The position numbers and the translations under genes were made by a program. Below, in pieces: positions 21,093-30,251 of a stretch of DNA of 47,863 nt. The DNA lies in contig JAMFSK010000146.1 in assembly GCA_026225235.1 (NCBI GenBank), forward strand, positions 1 to 47,863, in the 5' to 3' direction. The stretch comes from Burkholderiales bacterium. Its GTDB lineage: Bacteria; Pseudomonadota; Gammaproteobacteria; Burkholderiales; Burkholderiaceae. The notes under the pieces are model-generated. The model worked only from the letters and a program-made list of their open reading frames with translations, was not told where the DNA came from and made no database searches. Position 1 is the stretch's first letter. Each line of letters opens with the position of its first letter.

Positions 21093-22763
21093 ATGTCGCT
21101 TCTCGTCGATTCTTCTGGCAAGCCCTTCGGGGATCTGCCGGCAGGCGGACGTGCGCGCGCGGATTCTGGTTCGATCATGCCGTCCCACGCACGAGTGTCG
21201 GACTCCAGCCTGTTCCCGTATAACGCTGCGAGCTATCAAACGCAGGAGATGGCTGACTGGTATCCGTTTATCCGTTCGCCGGATTCGGAAATCAACATCT
21301 CCCGCGACATCATGGTGTCGCGGTCGCGTGACCTTTCGCGGAACGATGGTTGGGCAAGCGGCGGCATCACGCGGATTCTGGATAACACCGTCGGCGCACA
21401 TATGCGTCTGTCGGCAAATCCTGACTGGCAATACCTCAAGCGGTTCAGCAAGAAGTTCGATGCAGTGTGGGCTGATGAGTATCGGAAGGCTGTCGAGGCG
21501 CTTTGGCGCGTCTATTCGGAAGACCTTGGGCACTATAACGACGTCTCGCGCCAACTCACGATCTCGCAACAGTTACGCCTCGCATTGCGCCACAAGCTGA
21601 TTGACGGCGATAGTCTTTTCGTCGCCCACTGGATGCCAGAACGCATAGGCCGCGGAGCCGCGCAATACGCTACGGCATTCCTTCTCGTCGACCCAGACAG
21701 GCTATCGAATCCGTATCAGATGCTCGATACGAAATTTCTGCGCGGCGGTGTAGAGATCGATGTCGACGGCGTTCCCGTTGCGTACCATATTCGTCAGGCG
21801 CATCAGAACGACTGGTACAACTCCGCAGAATCGATGATCTGGTCTCGCGTCGAGCGTGAAGATCCGGACGGCTGGCGCCGCGTGATTCATGATTTCGAGC
21901 GCGATCGCGCAGGGCAAAATCGTGGAATAGGGGTATTCACGCCGATCCTCGCGCACGCAAAGATGCTTGCGCGCTACTACGGTGTCGAGTTGCAGGCGGC
22001 TACCGTCGCCACAATCTTCGGAACCTATGTTACGAGCCCATATGATCCCGCAATGATTGAGGCGGGGATGGAATCGGAAGGCGACGAACTTGGGTTTTAT
22101 CAAGACCTCCGCGCTGAGCTTTCGAGAGACCGACCCGCGACGCTCAATGGCGTGCGTGTTCCGACACTCGCGCCCGGCGAGGAAATCAAACAGGTTGCGG
22201 CGGCGCATCCGCACGTCGGTTTCGAAGATTTTGCTCACGAAATGCTTCGTTCGATTGCATCGGCACTTGGTGTATCGGCAGAACAGATTACGCAGGACTG
22301 GAGTAGAACGAACTATTCCAGCGCGCGCGCTGCGATGCTCGAGAGTTGGAAGACTCTCAGCAGGCGCAACACAGAGTTCAAGGTTGGGACAGCGACGCCA
22401 ATGTACGCTTCCTGGCTTCAGGAAGCGATGGAGCGCGGCGACCTAGATGATGTTCTGCCAAGTGACGCGCCGGAGTTTGTCGAGGCTGCTACCGCCTTTT
22501 CGCGCTGCGACTGGCTAGGTGTTGCTCGGGGTTGGGTCGACCCAGTGAAGGAGGCCGCGGGCAGTGTTATGCGCATGGACGGGGGGCTATCTACTCTGAA
22601 AAAAGAGGCGGCCGAGCAAGGCCTCGACTGGGAAGAAGTTATCGCTCAACGCGCCATTGAAGTCGCTGCATTCAAGGCGGCTGGCCTTGCTCTTCCAGAA
22701 TGGGCCGGCGAAGTAGCCGCGGCAGAGTCGGCAAAACCTGAAGAGACCCCGCAACCCAGATGA
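21093..22763 (+). CDS. Portal protein, lambda gpB family
   Basis: This 556-residue protein starts right after the gpW-like stop. Features of the family are RDLSRNDGWASGGITRILDN, then ANPDWQY, the stem-region motif FDRDRAGQ-type (here FERDRAGQNRGIGVFTPIL), and EQITQDWSRTNYSSARAAML near residue 400. It forms the dodecameric portal at one vertex of the head. The C-terminal tail is Ala/Glu-rich. It is coupled to the protease gene by an ATGA overlap. Confidence 0.95.
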   Translation: MSLLVDSSGKPFGDLPAGGRARADSGSIMPSHARVSDSSLFPYNAASYQTQEMADWYPFIRSPDSEINISRDIMVSRSRDLSRNDGWASGGITRILDNTVGAHMRLSANPDWQYLKRFSKKFDAVWADEYRKAVEALWRVYSEDLGHYNDVSRQLTISQQLRLALRHKLIDGDSLFVAHWMPERIGRGAAQYATAFLLVDPDRLSNPYQMLDTKFLRGGVEIDVDGVPVAYHIRQAHQNDWYNSAESMIWSRVEREDPDGWRRVIHDFERDRAGQNRGIGVFTPILAHAKMLARYYGVELQAATVATIFGTYVTSPYDPAMIEAGMESEGDELGFYQDLRAELSRDRPATLNGVRVPTLAPGEEIKQVAAAHPHVGFEDFAHEMLRSIASALGVSAEQITQDWSRTNYSSARAAMLESWKTLSRRNTEFKVGTATPMYASWLQEAMERGDLDDVLPSDAPEFVEAATAFSRCDWLGVARGWVDPVKEAAGSVMRMDGGLSTLKKEAAEQGLDWEEVIAQRAIEVAAFKAAGLALPEWAGEVAAAESAKPEETPQPR

Positions 22764-23623
22764 AAAACCTTCCCTTCCTCGCGCAGCGCCTCTTTAACAC
22801 GCCGCTCGCCGTAACGCCCGCGAAAGCCGAGATGGTCATGGCCGCACTAGCTGATCGCTTCGGAATCGCGAAACTGTTCCGGCCGTCAGGCGATGTGGTT
22901 GCGATGAGCGGCTTCGCGATGGATGAGGATGATGAAATGCCCGACCGCGCTTACAACGTGGTCAGGGGTGTGGCGATCATCCCCATCAGCGGCACGCTCG
23001 TGAATAAGTCTGGCTATCTGCAGCCATATAGCGGTATGACGGGATATGACGGCATCCGCGCCTGCTTCAGCATGGCGCTAGAGGATGAGTCTGTGCGCGC
23101 CATCATGTTGGATATCGATAGTGGAGGCGGCGAAGTAAGCGGCTGCTTCGACATCGTAGATGCGATCTATAACGCGCGCGGCGAGAAGCCGATCTGGGCT
23201 GTTCTGAGTGAATCTGCCTATTCGGCGGCTTACGCTATTGCCAGCGCATGCGACAAGATTACCGTGCCCCGCACCGGTGGCACCGGATCTGTCGGGGTGA
23301 TCTGTGCCCACGTCGATTTTTCGAAGGCGCTGAGCAAGGAAGGAATCACCGTCACGATGATTCACTACGGCGACCGAAAGGTCGACGGTAGTGAATATGT
23401 CCCGCTGTCGAGCGAAGCGCTGAAACGCTTCCAGGCAGATGTGGACACGATGGGCGAATTGTTTTGCGACACGGTTGCGCGCAACAGAAACATGTCTGCC
23501 GCGAAGGTACGCGGCACGCAGGCAACTACTTTTCTCGGCGCCGCTGGCGTTGAAATCGGATTTGCCGACGCAGTTATGGCCCCTGACGAGGCTTTCCGAT
23601 CCCTGCTCGCCGAGCTGGGCTAA
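22760..23623 (+). CDS. Prohead protease, S49 (SppA-like) family
   Basis: The 287-residue serine peptidase resembles lambda gpC's N-terminal part. Conserved blocks are IIPISGTLV (73-81), IMLDIDSGGGEVSG (115-128), the nucleophile region SAYSAAYAIA with Ser155, GGTGSVGV (173-180) and the lysine block YGDRKVDG with Lys207. It should cut scaffold and portal during maturation. It overlaps the portal gene by four bases. In lambda the protease and scaffold are fused; here they are separate. Confidence 0.92.
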   Translation: MKNLPFLAQRLFNTPLAVTPAKAEMVMAALADRFGIAKLFRPSGDVVAMSGFAMDEDDEMPDRAYNVVRGVAIIPISGTLVNKSGYLQPYSGMTGYDGIRACFSMALEDESVRAIMLDIDSGGGEVSGCFDIVDAIYNARGEKPIWAVLSESAYSAAYAIASACDKITVPRTGGTGSVGVICAHVDFSKALSKEGITVTMIHYGDRKVDGSEYVPLSSEALKRFQADVDTMGELFCDTVARNRNMSAAKVRGTQATTFLGAAGVEIGFADAVMAPDEAFRSLLAELG

Positions 23624-23648
23624 CTTTCCCAAACCCCATAGGATTTTT

Positions 23649-24275
23649 ATGACACTCCGTTCCCTAGCGGCGCGCGGGCTCTCGTTCGCCCATCTCGCTG
23701 GCATTGGTTCTGCTCGTGCCGAAGACGACAAGCCTGCCGAGGACAAAGATAAGGATGCTCGGCGTGCTGAGGGCGACAAGCCCGAAGATAAGCCGGAGGA
23801 CAAGGACGGTCGCCGCGCGCAGCGCGCCGACGAATCGGACGATGAGTACGCCGAGTACAACGACGAAGAGGATCAGAAAGACAGGGACAAAGACGCGCGT
23901 CGCGCCGAGGGCGATAAACCCGAAGACAAAAATGCGGACGATGACGATGACGCCGATGAAGAAATGCGGGGCAATAGCGCCTCCGCGAATGCTCGTCGTC
24001 GCGAGCAAGCCCGTTGCGCTGCGATCTTTGCATCCAAGGCAGCAAGCCGGAATCCCGTGCTCGCTGCCAACCTTGCGTTCAAGAGCCGCATGACGCGCAG
24101 CGAGGCAATTGCCATGCTTGAAGGCACGCCCGCGCCTGCTTCATCCGCGCAGTCCACGCGCGCATCGCGCAATCCCCAGATTGGCACCGACAGCGGTGTT
24201 AAACCGTCTCCCCAGCAGGCATTGGCGGCACGCTGGGATGCGAATCTCAAGGCAGCAAATCCCACCCGCCGCTGA
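23649..24275 (+). CDS. Capsid scaffold-like acidic protein
   Basis: Most of the first 110 of 208 residues are runs of Asp, Glu, Lys and Arg (for example EDDKPAEDKDKDARRAEGDK). The C-terminal 90 hold NPVLAANLAFKSRMTRSEAI followed by AMLEG. I recognise the latter as the C-terminal segment of phage S49 protease-scaffold fusions. It probably serves as the scaffold (lambda Nu3 role). The ATG at 23649 has AGGA upstream; the longer upstream frame overlaps the protease. Confidence 0.75.
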   Translation: MTLRSLAARGLSFAHLAGIGSARAEDDKPAEDKDKDARRAEGDKPEDKPEDKDGRRAQRADESDDEYAEYNDEEDQKDRDKDARRAEGDKPEDKNADDDDDADEEMRGNSASANARRREQARCAAIFASKAASRNPVLAANLAFKSRMTRSEAIAMLEGTPAPASSAQSTRASRNPQIGTDSGVKPSPQQALAARWDANLKAANPTRR

Positions 24276-24303
24276 TCCCCTCTGCCTTCAAAGGAACTGA
24301 ACC

Positions 24304-25233
24304 ATGGGCAATCCCACTTACGCACCGTTTGTCGAGACATTCCACAACGGTGGATTTATCGTCTCGCTGGCCAACGGCCACCAGTCCATCGACCAGGGCA
24401 CGCTGACCGGCGCGGCAAAGGTTTATGCCGGCACGGTACTCGGCACCGTTGCTTCCGCTCTTACGGCGGCAGCAGTGGCCATCGGCACGAACACCGGCAA
24501 CGGCACGTTCGGCACGATCACGCCGCAGGCAGCGCCCGCAACGATGATCGGCGCCTATAGCGTTCTGCTCACCAGTGCCACGGCCTTCACGGTCACCGCG
24601 CCGGATGGCACCACGGCTGCCGGCACGGTCGGTACCCCCTTCTCGGGGCTCGGCATTGGCTTCACGATTACTGCCGGCGGTACGGCATTCGTCGCGAACG
24701 ATTCCTTCACCCTGACGACTGTCGCCGCGCCGGGCAATCCGACCATCACGTCGGCTGCCGGCACGAACACGGGTAACGGCACGATCGGCACGCTGACCGT
24801 GGTCGGGTATGCCGCCAAGGCTGGCGTGTTCGCTGTCGAGTTCGATGACGCAACGCACTTCGTTGTGTCCGACCCGACAGCAACGGAAATCGGCCACAGC
24901 ACGACCGGAGTCGCGTTCAAGGCTGGTGGACTTTCGTTCACCATCACGGCCGGCGGCACGGCGTTCGTTCCGGGTGACAGCTTTGCGATCACCGTCGCGG
25001 CTGGTTCGGGTAAGTACAAAGCCTTCGATCCCGCCAACACGGATGGCTCGCAAGTTCCCTCCGGCATTTTGTTTGCCACGAAGGACGCCACGCTTGCCGA
25101 CAAGCCCTGCGCAGTTGTTGTGCGTCAGTGCGAAGTCAATGCCTCGGAGCTCGTATGGCCGACCGGCATGAGTGCAGCATCGATCACCGCCGCCTTGGCG
25201 CAGTTGAAGACCCTCGGCATCCAGCCGCGGTAA
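24304..25233 (+). CDS. Head decoration protein (gpD-like) with two inserted repeat domains
   Basis: Lambda gpD has about 110 residues; this one has 309. The gpD-like parts are the N-terminus (GGFIVSLANGHQSIDQGTLT) and the C-terminus (QVPSGILFATKDATLADKPC, AVVVRQCEVNASELVWP). Between them lie two tandem domains, about 61-141 and 153-232, each beginning GTNTGNGT and ending with FTITAGGTAFV and DSF. These are likely surface-exposed beta domains. It should bind the capsid three-fold axes. AAGGA precedes the ATG. Confidence 0.88.
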   Translation: MGNPTYAPFVETFHNGGFIVSLANGHQSIDQGTLTGAAKVYAGTVLGTVASALTAAAVAIGTNTGNGTFGTITPQAAPATMIGAYSVLLTSATAFTVTAPDGTTAAGTVGTPFSGLGIGFTITAGGTAFVANDSFTLTTVAAPGNPTITSAAGTNTGNGTIGTLTVVGYAAKAGVFAVEFDDATHFVVSDPTATEIGHSTTGVAFKAGGLSFTITAGGTAFVPGDSFAITVAAGSGKYKAFDPANTDGSQVPSGILFATKDATLADKPCAVVVRQCEVNASELVWPTGMSAASITAALAQLKTLGIQPR

Positions 25234-25256
25234 GCCTCAACTAGCCTCCCCTTCAA

Positions 25257-25324
25257 GCCGCCTTCGGGCGGTTTTTTCGTTTACGCACTTCGATAGGCCG
25301 CCTTGCTGGCGGCTTTTCTTTTTT
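25257..25324 (+). terminator. Double terminator between decoration and capsid genes
   Basis: The first hairpin is CCGCC-TTCG-GGCGG (25258-25271) followed by six T. The second is GCCGCC-TTGCT-GGCGGC (25297-25313) followed by a T-rich run. Two strong terminators here should hold back capsid-gene transcription unless it is antiterminated. Confidence 0.88.
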
Positions 25325-25340
25325 ACCGAAAGGAACAGCC

Positions 25341-26405
25341 ATGGCCGGCGAAATTATCGACATTTTTAACGGCGACGCATTCAGCTCGCTGGCATTGACG
25401 CAGGGCGTGCAGCGCAACCCCTACCAACCGGGTGCGCTGGGAACATTGAACATCTTCGATCCGAATCCGATCCGCACGACCGCCGTCTCGGTGGAAGAAC
25501 GCACGGGTACGCTGAAGCTCATCGGTTTCAGCGAGCGCGGTACGGAAGGCACGCAGCGCACGACTGAAAAGCGCAAGTTGCGCTACTTCGATGTGCCGCG
25601 TCTGATGCACGACGACACGATCAACACGTACGAACTCCAGAACATCCGCGAGTTTCCGGAAGGCCCGACAGGTCAGATCGTGACGGTGCCGATGCAGCTC
25701 GAGCGCGAAGTTGCGCGTCGTTTGGCTGGCCCGACGGGCTTGCTGGCAAGCGTCGAGTACACGAAGGAATATCTGCGCCTCGCTGCTGTGCAGGGCATGG
25801 TGCTGAACCCGCTCGACGGGTCGGTCCTGTACAACTGGTTCGATGAGTTCCAGATCACGCAGGCGACCGAGGTTGGGTTCAACCTCGCAGCGCAAGCGGC
25901 GAACACCTTGCGCCCGATCATCAACGGCATCAAGCGGTCGATGGCTCGCAAAGCGCAGGGTGCGTTCACGAATCAGACGCGGATCATGGCCCTTTGCGGC
26001 GACGTGTTCTACGACCAATTCTCCAACCACACGGACGTGATTCGTACCTTCCTGAACTGGGAAGGCGCAAAAGACATCCGGAACGATGCGTTTGGTGACG
26101 CGTTCAATCTGTTCGACTTCGACGGCATCACCTGGGTGAACTATCGCGGCTCGGATGACAACGTCACCGTGAAGATCGCCGATGACAAGGTGAAGTTCTT
26201 CCCGGTCAACGCTCCTGGGATCTTCCAGGAAGTCTTGGCTCCTGGTGAGTCGGCAGAATTCATCAACCAGCCCGGTGCACCCGTGTATGTGCTCCCGATC
26301 ATCGATCGCGACCGCCGCATGTGGTGGAAACTTGAATGTTACTCATATCCGCTTTATTTGTGCTGCAGGCCTGAGGTTCTTCTGTCTGGCCGTTCGGAGG
26401 CCTGA
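25341..26405 (+). CDS. Major capsid protein, lambda gpE family
   Basis: The 354-residue protein shows family blocks such as FDPNPIRTTAVSVEERTGTL, YFDVPRLMHDDTINTYELQN, TRIMALCGDVFYDQFSNHTD, and the end MWWKLECYSYPLYLCCRPEV. An AAAGGA site precedes the ATG by six bases. It has no obvious N-terminal prodomain, as in gpE. The stop is followed three bases later by the homing endonuclease gene. Confidence 0.95.
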   Translation: MAGEIIDIFNGDAFSSLALTQGVQRNPYQPGALGTLNIFDPNPIRTTAVSVEERTGTLKLIGFSERGTEGTQRTTEKRKLRYFDVPRLMHDDTINTYELQNIREFPEGPTGQIVTVPMQLEREVARRLAGPTGLLASVEYTKEYLRLAAVQGMVLNPLDGSVLYNWFDEFQITQATEVGFNLAAQAANTLRPIINGIKRSMARKAQGAFTNQTRIMALCGDVFYDQFSNHTDVIRTFLNWEGAKDIRNDAFGDAFNLFDFDGITWVNYRGSDDNVTVKIADDKVKFFPVNAPGIFQEVLAPGESAEFINQPGAPVYVLPIIDRDRRMWWKLECYSYPLYLCCRPEVLLSGRSEA

Positions 26406-26408
26406 GGG

Positions 26409-27245
26409 ATGCATCTATACCTCATTACGGGCCCATCCGGGAAGAGGTATGTCGGCATCACCTCAGGGGCGATAGCCGAGCGGTGGAAGAAGCACATCCG
26501 CGACGCGGTGGCGTGTCGGTCGAGAAGCGCGTTGCATGCTGCCATGCGTAAGTATGGCGTGGAGGCCTTCGTCGTCGAACAGATCGGTTCCCATGAAACA
26601 TGGGAGCAACTCTGTTCGGCCGAAAGGGCCGCGATAGAGGCATATGGGACTTTCCGACCGCACGGGTACAACCTGACGCTTGGCGGTGACGGTAAATTCG
26701 GGTGCATCCCGTCCGAAGAGACTCGCCAGAAGATGTCCAAGGCTATGTCGGGAAGAATCGTTTCTGACGAAACCAGCGCTAGATTGTCATCTGCGCATGC
26801 GGCCATGTCGGAAGGCGCCAAGGCCGTACGTGCGAAGAAGATATCCGAAGCCAATGCGCGCAGAACTCCAGAGGAGACCGCCCGCATTGTTGAGACGATT
26901 TCCGCATCGAAACGAGGCAAGAAGCGGCCGCTCGAAGTTATCGAAAAGGTAGCTGCGTCTCTTCGCGGGAAAAGGCGTTCGGATGAGGTGAAGGCCCAGA
27001 TGTCGGCTTCTCGGCGCGGATTCAGGCATTCAGACGAGTCTCGAGAAAAGATGTCCGCCTCCGCCAAAGCGCGAAGCGCTGAAAGCATGGCGAATTTCTT
27101 GGGCTGCAGGCGCGGGGTTGAGCATTCGGAAGAAACCCGCGCCAAGATGTCTGAAGCCGCGCTTGCTCGCCGCGAGAAGACCGCGGAAAAAATGCGGGAA
27201 ATCTGGCGGCAACGGAAAGCGACTCAGCAGGGAGGTGCCATATGA
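26409..27245 (+). mobile_element. Free-standing GIY-YIG homing endonuclease gene with NUMOD3 repeats
   Basis: The gene encodes a 278-residue protein. Residues 1-90 are a GIY-YIG nuclease (LYLITGPSGKRYVGIT, with Arg in AERWKKH and GYNLTLGG at the end). Then come five or so NUMOD3 DNA-binding motifs of the type HSEETRAKMSEA (for example PSEETRQKMSKAM, RSDEVKAQMSASRRG, HSDESREKMSASA). The protein is very basic. It sits three bases after the capsid gene, and its end overlaps the next head gene by ATGA. It would cut alleles lacking it and spread by gene conversion. Confidence 0.93.
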
Positions 27246-27583
27246 GTATCGACTGGGACTCACTGGTTGGGTCGCCAGTCACTGGTGTATTTGGCGAGTC
27301 CGTCCAATACACCATCTTCAATGGCCCGACGTTTCCTCTAACCGGGAATTACACCGAAGGGGCCGTTACCGAGGAATCTCTCGGTGAAGCGGTTCCTTCG
27401 ACCATTACCGACCCCACCTTAGGAGTGCAGATTTCCGCATTCCCGGCCGGATATCAGCCTCAACAGGCCGACACTCTCGGCTTTGTCAATCCGGTAAGTA
27501 AGGTATTCGAGACATTCGTTGTCAAGGATGTCCGGACGGACGGACAGGGCACGGCATATCTCAAGCTGAATTTCATCGGGTAA
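27242..27583 (+). CDS. Head-tail joining protein (lambda FII-like position)
   Basis: The 113-residue beta-rich protein has the plan of small head-tail attachment proteins (SPVTGVFGESVQYTIFNGPT, then VFETFVVKDVRTDGQGTAYL). It follows the capsid gene apart from the endonuclease insertion. It is coupled to the endonuclease stop by ATGA. Confidence 0.7.
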   Translation: MSIDWDSLVGSPVTGVFGESVQYTIFNGPTFPLTGNYTEGAVTEESLGEAVPSTITDPTLGVQISAFPAGYQPQQADTLGFVNPVSKVFETFVVKDVRTDGQGTAYLKLNFIG

Positions 27584-27587
27584 CCCA

Positions 27588-28136
27588 ATGCTCTACCGTG
27601 CGCAGCTCCGTGATACCGCGGCGGCTCAGCTCGTGGCGGCAAATACGCTCGCCGGCGCGAATGTGTTTGTGCCGCGGGACTGGCCAACCAACGCGGGTAT
27701 CTATCCGGCAATTCTCGTGCAGGCGTATCGGGAACGAAAGGATGCGCGCGGGCATTCCCAGGTTCCGCAGTTCATCGCGACGGCGCGCCTGTCGATCGTT
27801 GGGCGCCTCCAAGCCGTAACGGCCGAGTCCGCCGAAGAGCAACTCGATGAGTTTTGCGAGCAAATCGAACTAGCAGTGCTCACGTGCCAGGCGATTTTGC
27901 AGAACGTATCGCGGATCACCTACGTCGAGACCGACATGGGCGTGTCCGCAGAGGGTCGTCAGCACATCGGTGAGGTGCAGATCGATTTCGGCCTCGAATA
28001 TTCGGTCGACATCGATCCAATCGGGCAATCGCCGGTTGCCCCAAGTGCCGCAGTTCCGTTCCAAACAATAACCACCGCTATCACCGAACCGGCCGGCACT
28101 GTCCAGCCGTCCCAGACATTCACTCTCCCTCAATAG
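27588..28136 (+). CDS. Tail terminator/completion protein
   Basis: The 182-residue protein has the alternating helix-strand order of tail terminators (RAQLRDTAAAQLVAANTLAG, FVPRDWP, IYPAILVQAYRERKDARG, then ARLSIVGRLQAVTAESAEEQ). It lies between head-tail joining and sheath genes, where Mu-like and lambda-like phages encode the tail terminator. Its Pro/Thr-rich C-terminus (about 40 residues) is unusual. Confidence 0.65.
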   Translation: MLYRAQLRDTAAAQLVAANTLAGANVFVPRDWPTNAGIYPAILVQAYRERKDARGHSQVPQFIATARLSIVGRLQAVTAESAEEQLDEFCEQIELAVLTCQAILQNVSRITYVETDMGVSAEGRQHIGEVQIDFGLEYSVDIDPIGQSPVAPSAAVPFQTITTAITEPAGTVQPSQTFTLPQ

Positions 28137-28145
28137 AGGCAATCC

Positions 28146-28343
28146 ATGAAGGTTTATCCGAAACCCGGTCTCGTCGTGCGAGACCCGGTAACGATGCAAC
28201 ACATCCCTACGGATGGCCACGAGGTGTCGGAGAACGACATGCACTGGGCCATGTTGATTAATCACGGGGATGTCACGACGACCCCGCCGGCGGCTGCTGC
28301 CTTGGCTGCACCGAGCAAGAAAAATGAAGGGAGTGCTGTATGA
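28146..28343 (+). CDS. DUF2635 protein (Mu gp38-like)
   Basis: The 65-residue protein opens KVYPKPGLVVRDPVTMQHIP, the signature of DUF2635 proteins that precede the sheath gene in Mu-like phages. The C-terminal 20 residues are Ala/Pro-rich. It overlaps the sheath gene by four bases. The role is unknown, though it is always linked with contractile tails. Confidence 0.85.
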   Translation: MKVYPKPGLVVRDPVTMQHIPTDGHEVSENDMHWAMLINHGDVTTTPPAAAALAAPSKKNEGSAV

Positions 28344-29821
28344 CGATTCCTTTTCAACAGATTCCCTCAACGCTCCGCACACCGCTGTTCTTCGCCGAGG
28401 TCAACAACTCGAATGCGAATACGGCGACGCAAAACCAGCGTGCGCTGTTGATCGGCAACATGATGAGCGCCGGCTCCGGCACGGCGGGCATCCCGACGAT
28501 CTCGCAGGGTGTGAGCGACGCCAAGACGAAATACGGTCTCGGCTCGATGCTTGCGCAAATGCTCTATACCTACCGCCAGAACGATACGTTCGGCGAAGTG
28601 TGGTGTTTGCCGCTGGCTGATGACCCCAGCGCAGTCGCTGCGACCGGCACTATCGCGTTCACTGCTGCCCCGACGGCAACCGGCGTGCTTTATCTGTACA
28701 TCGGCGGCATTCGCGTACTTACGACTGTCACGGCTTCAATGACGAGCGCCCAAGTCGCGACGGCGGTGGCAGCATCGATCAACGCAAACTCTGACCTTGC
28801 TGTCACGGCGACCGCGACGACGACCACGGTTACTGTCACCGGCAAGAACAAATGCGCCGCCGCGAACGACATCGATATCCGGGTGAATTATCTGGGTGTT
28901 GCATCGGGCGAAATTACGCCGACGGGTTTGGCGTTCACGATCACGGCCATGGCCAGCGGCGCAGTCAATCCGACGCTGACGAGCGGCCTTGCGAACCTGG
29001 TCGATCTGTCGTTCGACTTCATCGCCATGCCGTACACGGACGCGACGTCGCTCAACGCGATGCAGTCGTTCCTGAATGACGTGTCGGGCCGCTGGAGCTG
29101 GTCGGTTCAGATCTATGGCCACATGTTCTGCGCGTATCGCGGTACATCGGCGGCGCTCGGTACGTTCGGCATCACGCGTAACGACCAGCATGCATCGGTC
29201 CTAGGTTTCTACGACTCTCCGACACCCAACTGGAAGTGGGCCGCGGCCTACGCTGCGCAAGCCGCGATCAGCGTCCGCGCCGATCCAGGTCAGCCGCTTC
29301 AGACACTCGTGATGGCTGACGTTCTAGCGCCTCCGCTTCAGTCGCGCTTCCTGCTGTCGGCTCGCAATACGCTGCTGTACGACGGAATCTCGACCTTCAC
29401 GGTAGATGCATCCAACCAGGTTCATCTGGAAGGGACGATCACGACGTACCAACTGAACTCGTTCGGGGTGGCTGACAACAGTTACCTGCAGATCAACACG
29501 ATGTTCTTGCTGATGTACGTGCTGCGGCAGCTGCAGACATTGGTGACGAGCAAGTACGCGCGCTCGAAACTGGCAGCGAACGGCACCGTGTTTGCGCCGG
29601 GTTCGAACATCGTCACACCGGTGATCATCCGGGCCGACCTGATCGCCCAGTACAACACGATGCAGTTCAACGGGTTCGTGCAGCAGGCTGCAGCATTCGC
29701 GGCCGGCCTGATCGTCCAGATCAATGCGACGAATCCGAATCGCGTCGACGTGCTGTATGACGCGATCCTGATCGATCAGTTGAACGTGTTTGCCCTGCTG
29801 GCTCTGTTCCGGAACAGCTAA
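28340..29821 (+). CDS. Tail sheath protein, Mu gpL-like
   Basis: The 493-residue protein is close to Mu gpL in length. It begins IPFQQIPSTLRTPLFFAEVN and has a variable beta insertion (about 95-215) rich in Thr/Ala. It ends with the conserved sheath domain (IYGHMFCAYRGTSAALGTFG, then TFTVDASNQVHLEGTITTYQ and LARLF-type end LLALFRNS). It forms the contractile sheath, which makes this phage a myovirus. Overlap with the DUF2635 gene couples the two. Confidence 0.95.
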   Translation: MTIPFQQIPSTLRTPLFFAEVNNSNANTATQNQRALLIGNMMSAGSGTAGIPTISQGVSDAKTKYGLGSMLAQMLYTYRQNDTFGEVWCLPLADDPSAVAATGTIAFTAAPTATGVLYLYIGGIRVLTTVTASMTSAQVATAVAASINANSDLAVTATATTTTVTVTGKNKCAAANDIDIRVNYLGVASGEITPTGLAFTITAMASGAVNPTLTSGLANLVDLSFDFIAMPYTDATSLNAMQSFLNDVSGRWSWSVQIYGHMFCAYRGTSAALGTFGITRNDQHASVLGFYDSPTPNWKWAAAYAAQAAISVRADPGQPLQTLVMADVLAPPLQSRFLLSARNTLLYDGISTFTVDASNQVHLEGTITTYQLNSFGVADNSYLQINTMFLLMYVLRQLQTLVTSKYARSKLAANGTVFAPGSNIVTPVIIRADLIAQYNTMQFNGFVQQAAAFAAGLIVQINATNPNRVDVLYDAILIDQLNVFALLALFRNS

Positions 29822-29840
29822 AGAAATTTGACCTTGAGAG

Positions 29841-29862
29841 GCCGCCTTCGGGCGGCTTTTTT
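29841..29862 (+). terminator. Terminator between sheath and tube genes
   Basis: GCCGCC-TTCG-GGCGGC (29841-29856) is followed by six T. The UUCG-type tetraloop makes the hairpin very stable. The next gene begins within 18 bases. Confidence 0.85.
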
Positions 29863-29879
29863 CATTCTGGAGAGCCATC

Positions 29880-30248
29880 TTGGCCGATACAACCAACAGA
29901 TTGGCAGGGATTGCAACCGTCACTGTCGACGGCGTCAATTACCTGTTGTCCGGCGAATTCACCTATCGCCCCTCGACGGTGACGCGCGAATCCTTGAAGG
30001 GCCAGGACACTGTCCATGGCTACAAGGAAATGCCAGAGACCGGCAAGATCGGCGCGACGTTCCGCGACGCCAGCAACATGTCCGTGGCGGCGTTCAACGC
30101 GATGACGAACGTGACGTTCGTCGGCCAGCTCGCGAACGGCAAAGTCATCATCGGCCGGAACATGTGGACCGTCGAATCGCAGGAAGTGAAGACGGAAGAC
30201 GGCACCTTCGAAGTTTCATTCGAAGGCCCTTCCGTGACAGAGAACTAA
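29880..30248 (+). CDS. Tail tube protein, Mu gpM-like, TTG start
   Basis: The 122-residue protein (NRLAGIATVTVDGVNYLLSG, then FRDASNMSVAAFNAMTNVTF) matches Mu-type tube proteins (Mu gpM has 118). No ATG or GTG is available at the proper place; a TTG at 29880 follows GGAGAG by about six bases and gives the conserved N-terminus ADTTNRLAG. It forms the inner tube under the sheath. Confidence 0.9.
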   Translation: MADTTNRLAGIATVTVDGVNYLLSGEFTYRPSTVTRESLKGQDTVHGYKEMPETGKIGATFRDASNMSVAAFNAMTNVTFVGQLANGKVIIGRNMWTVESQEVKTEDGTFEVSFEGPSVTEN

Positions 30249-30251
30249 TCC

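Noticed and set aside
23078..23860. Minus-strand frame of 260 codons opposite the protease and scaffold genes
   Set aside because: Its Ser/Leu-rich end is the complement of the Asp/Glu/Lys-rich scaffold. No motif or ribosome site.
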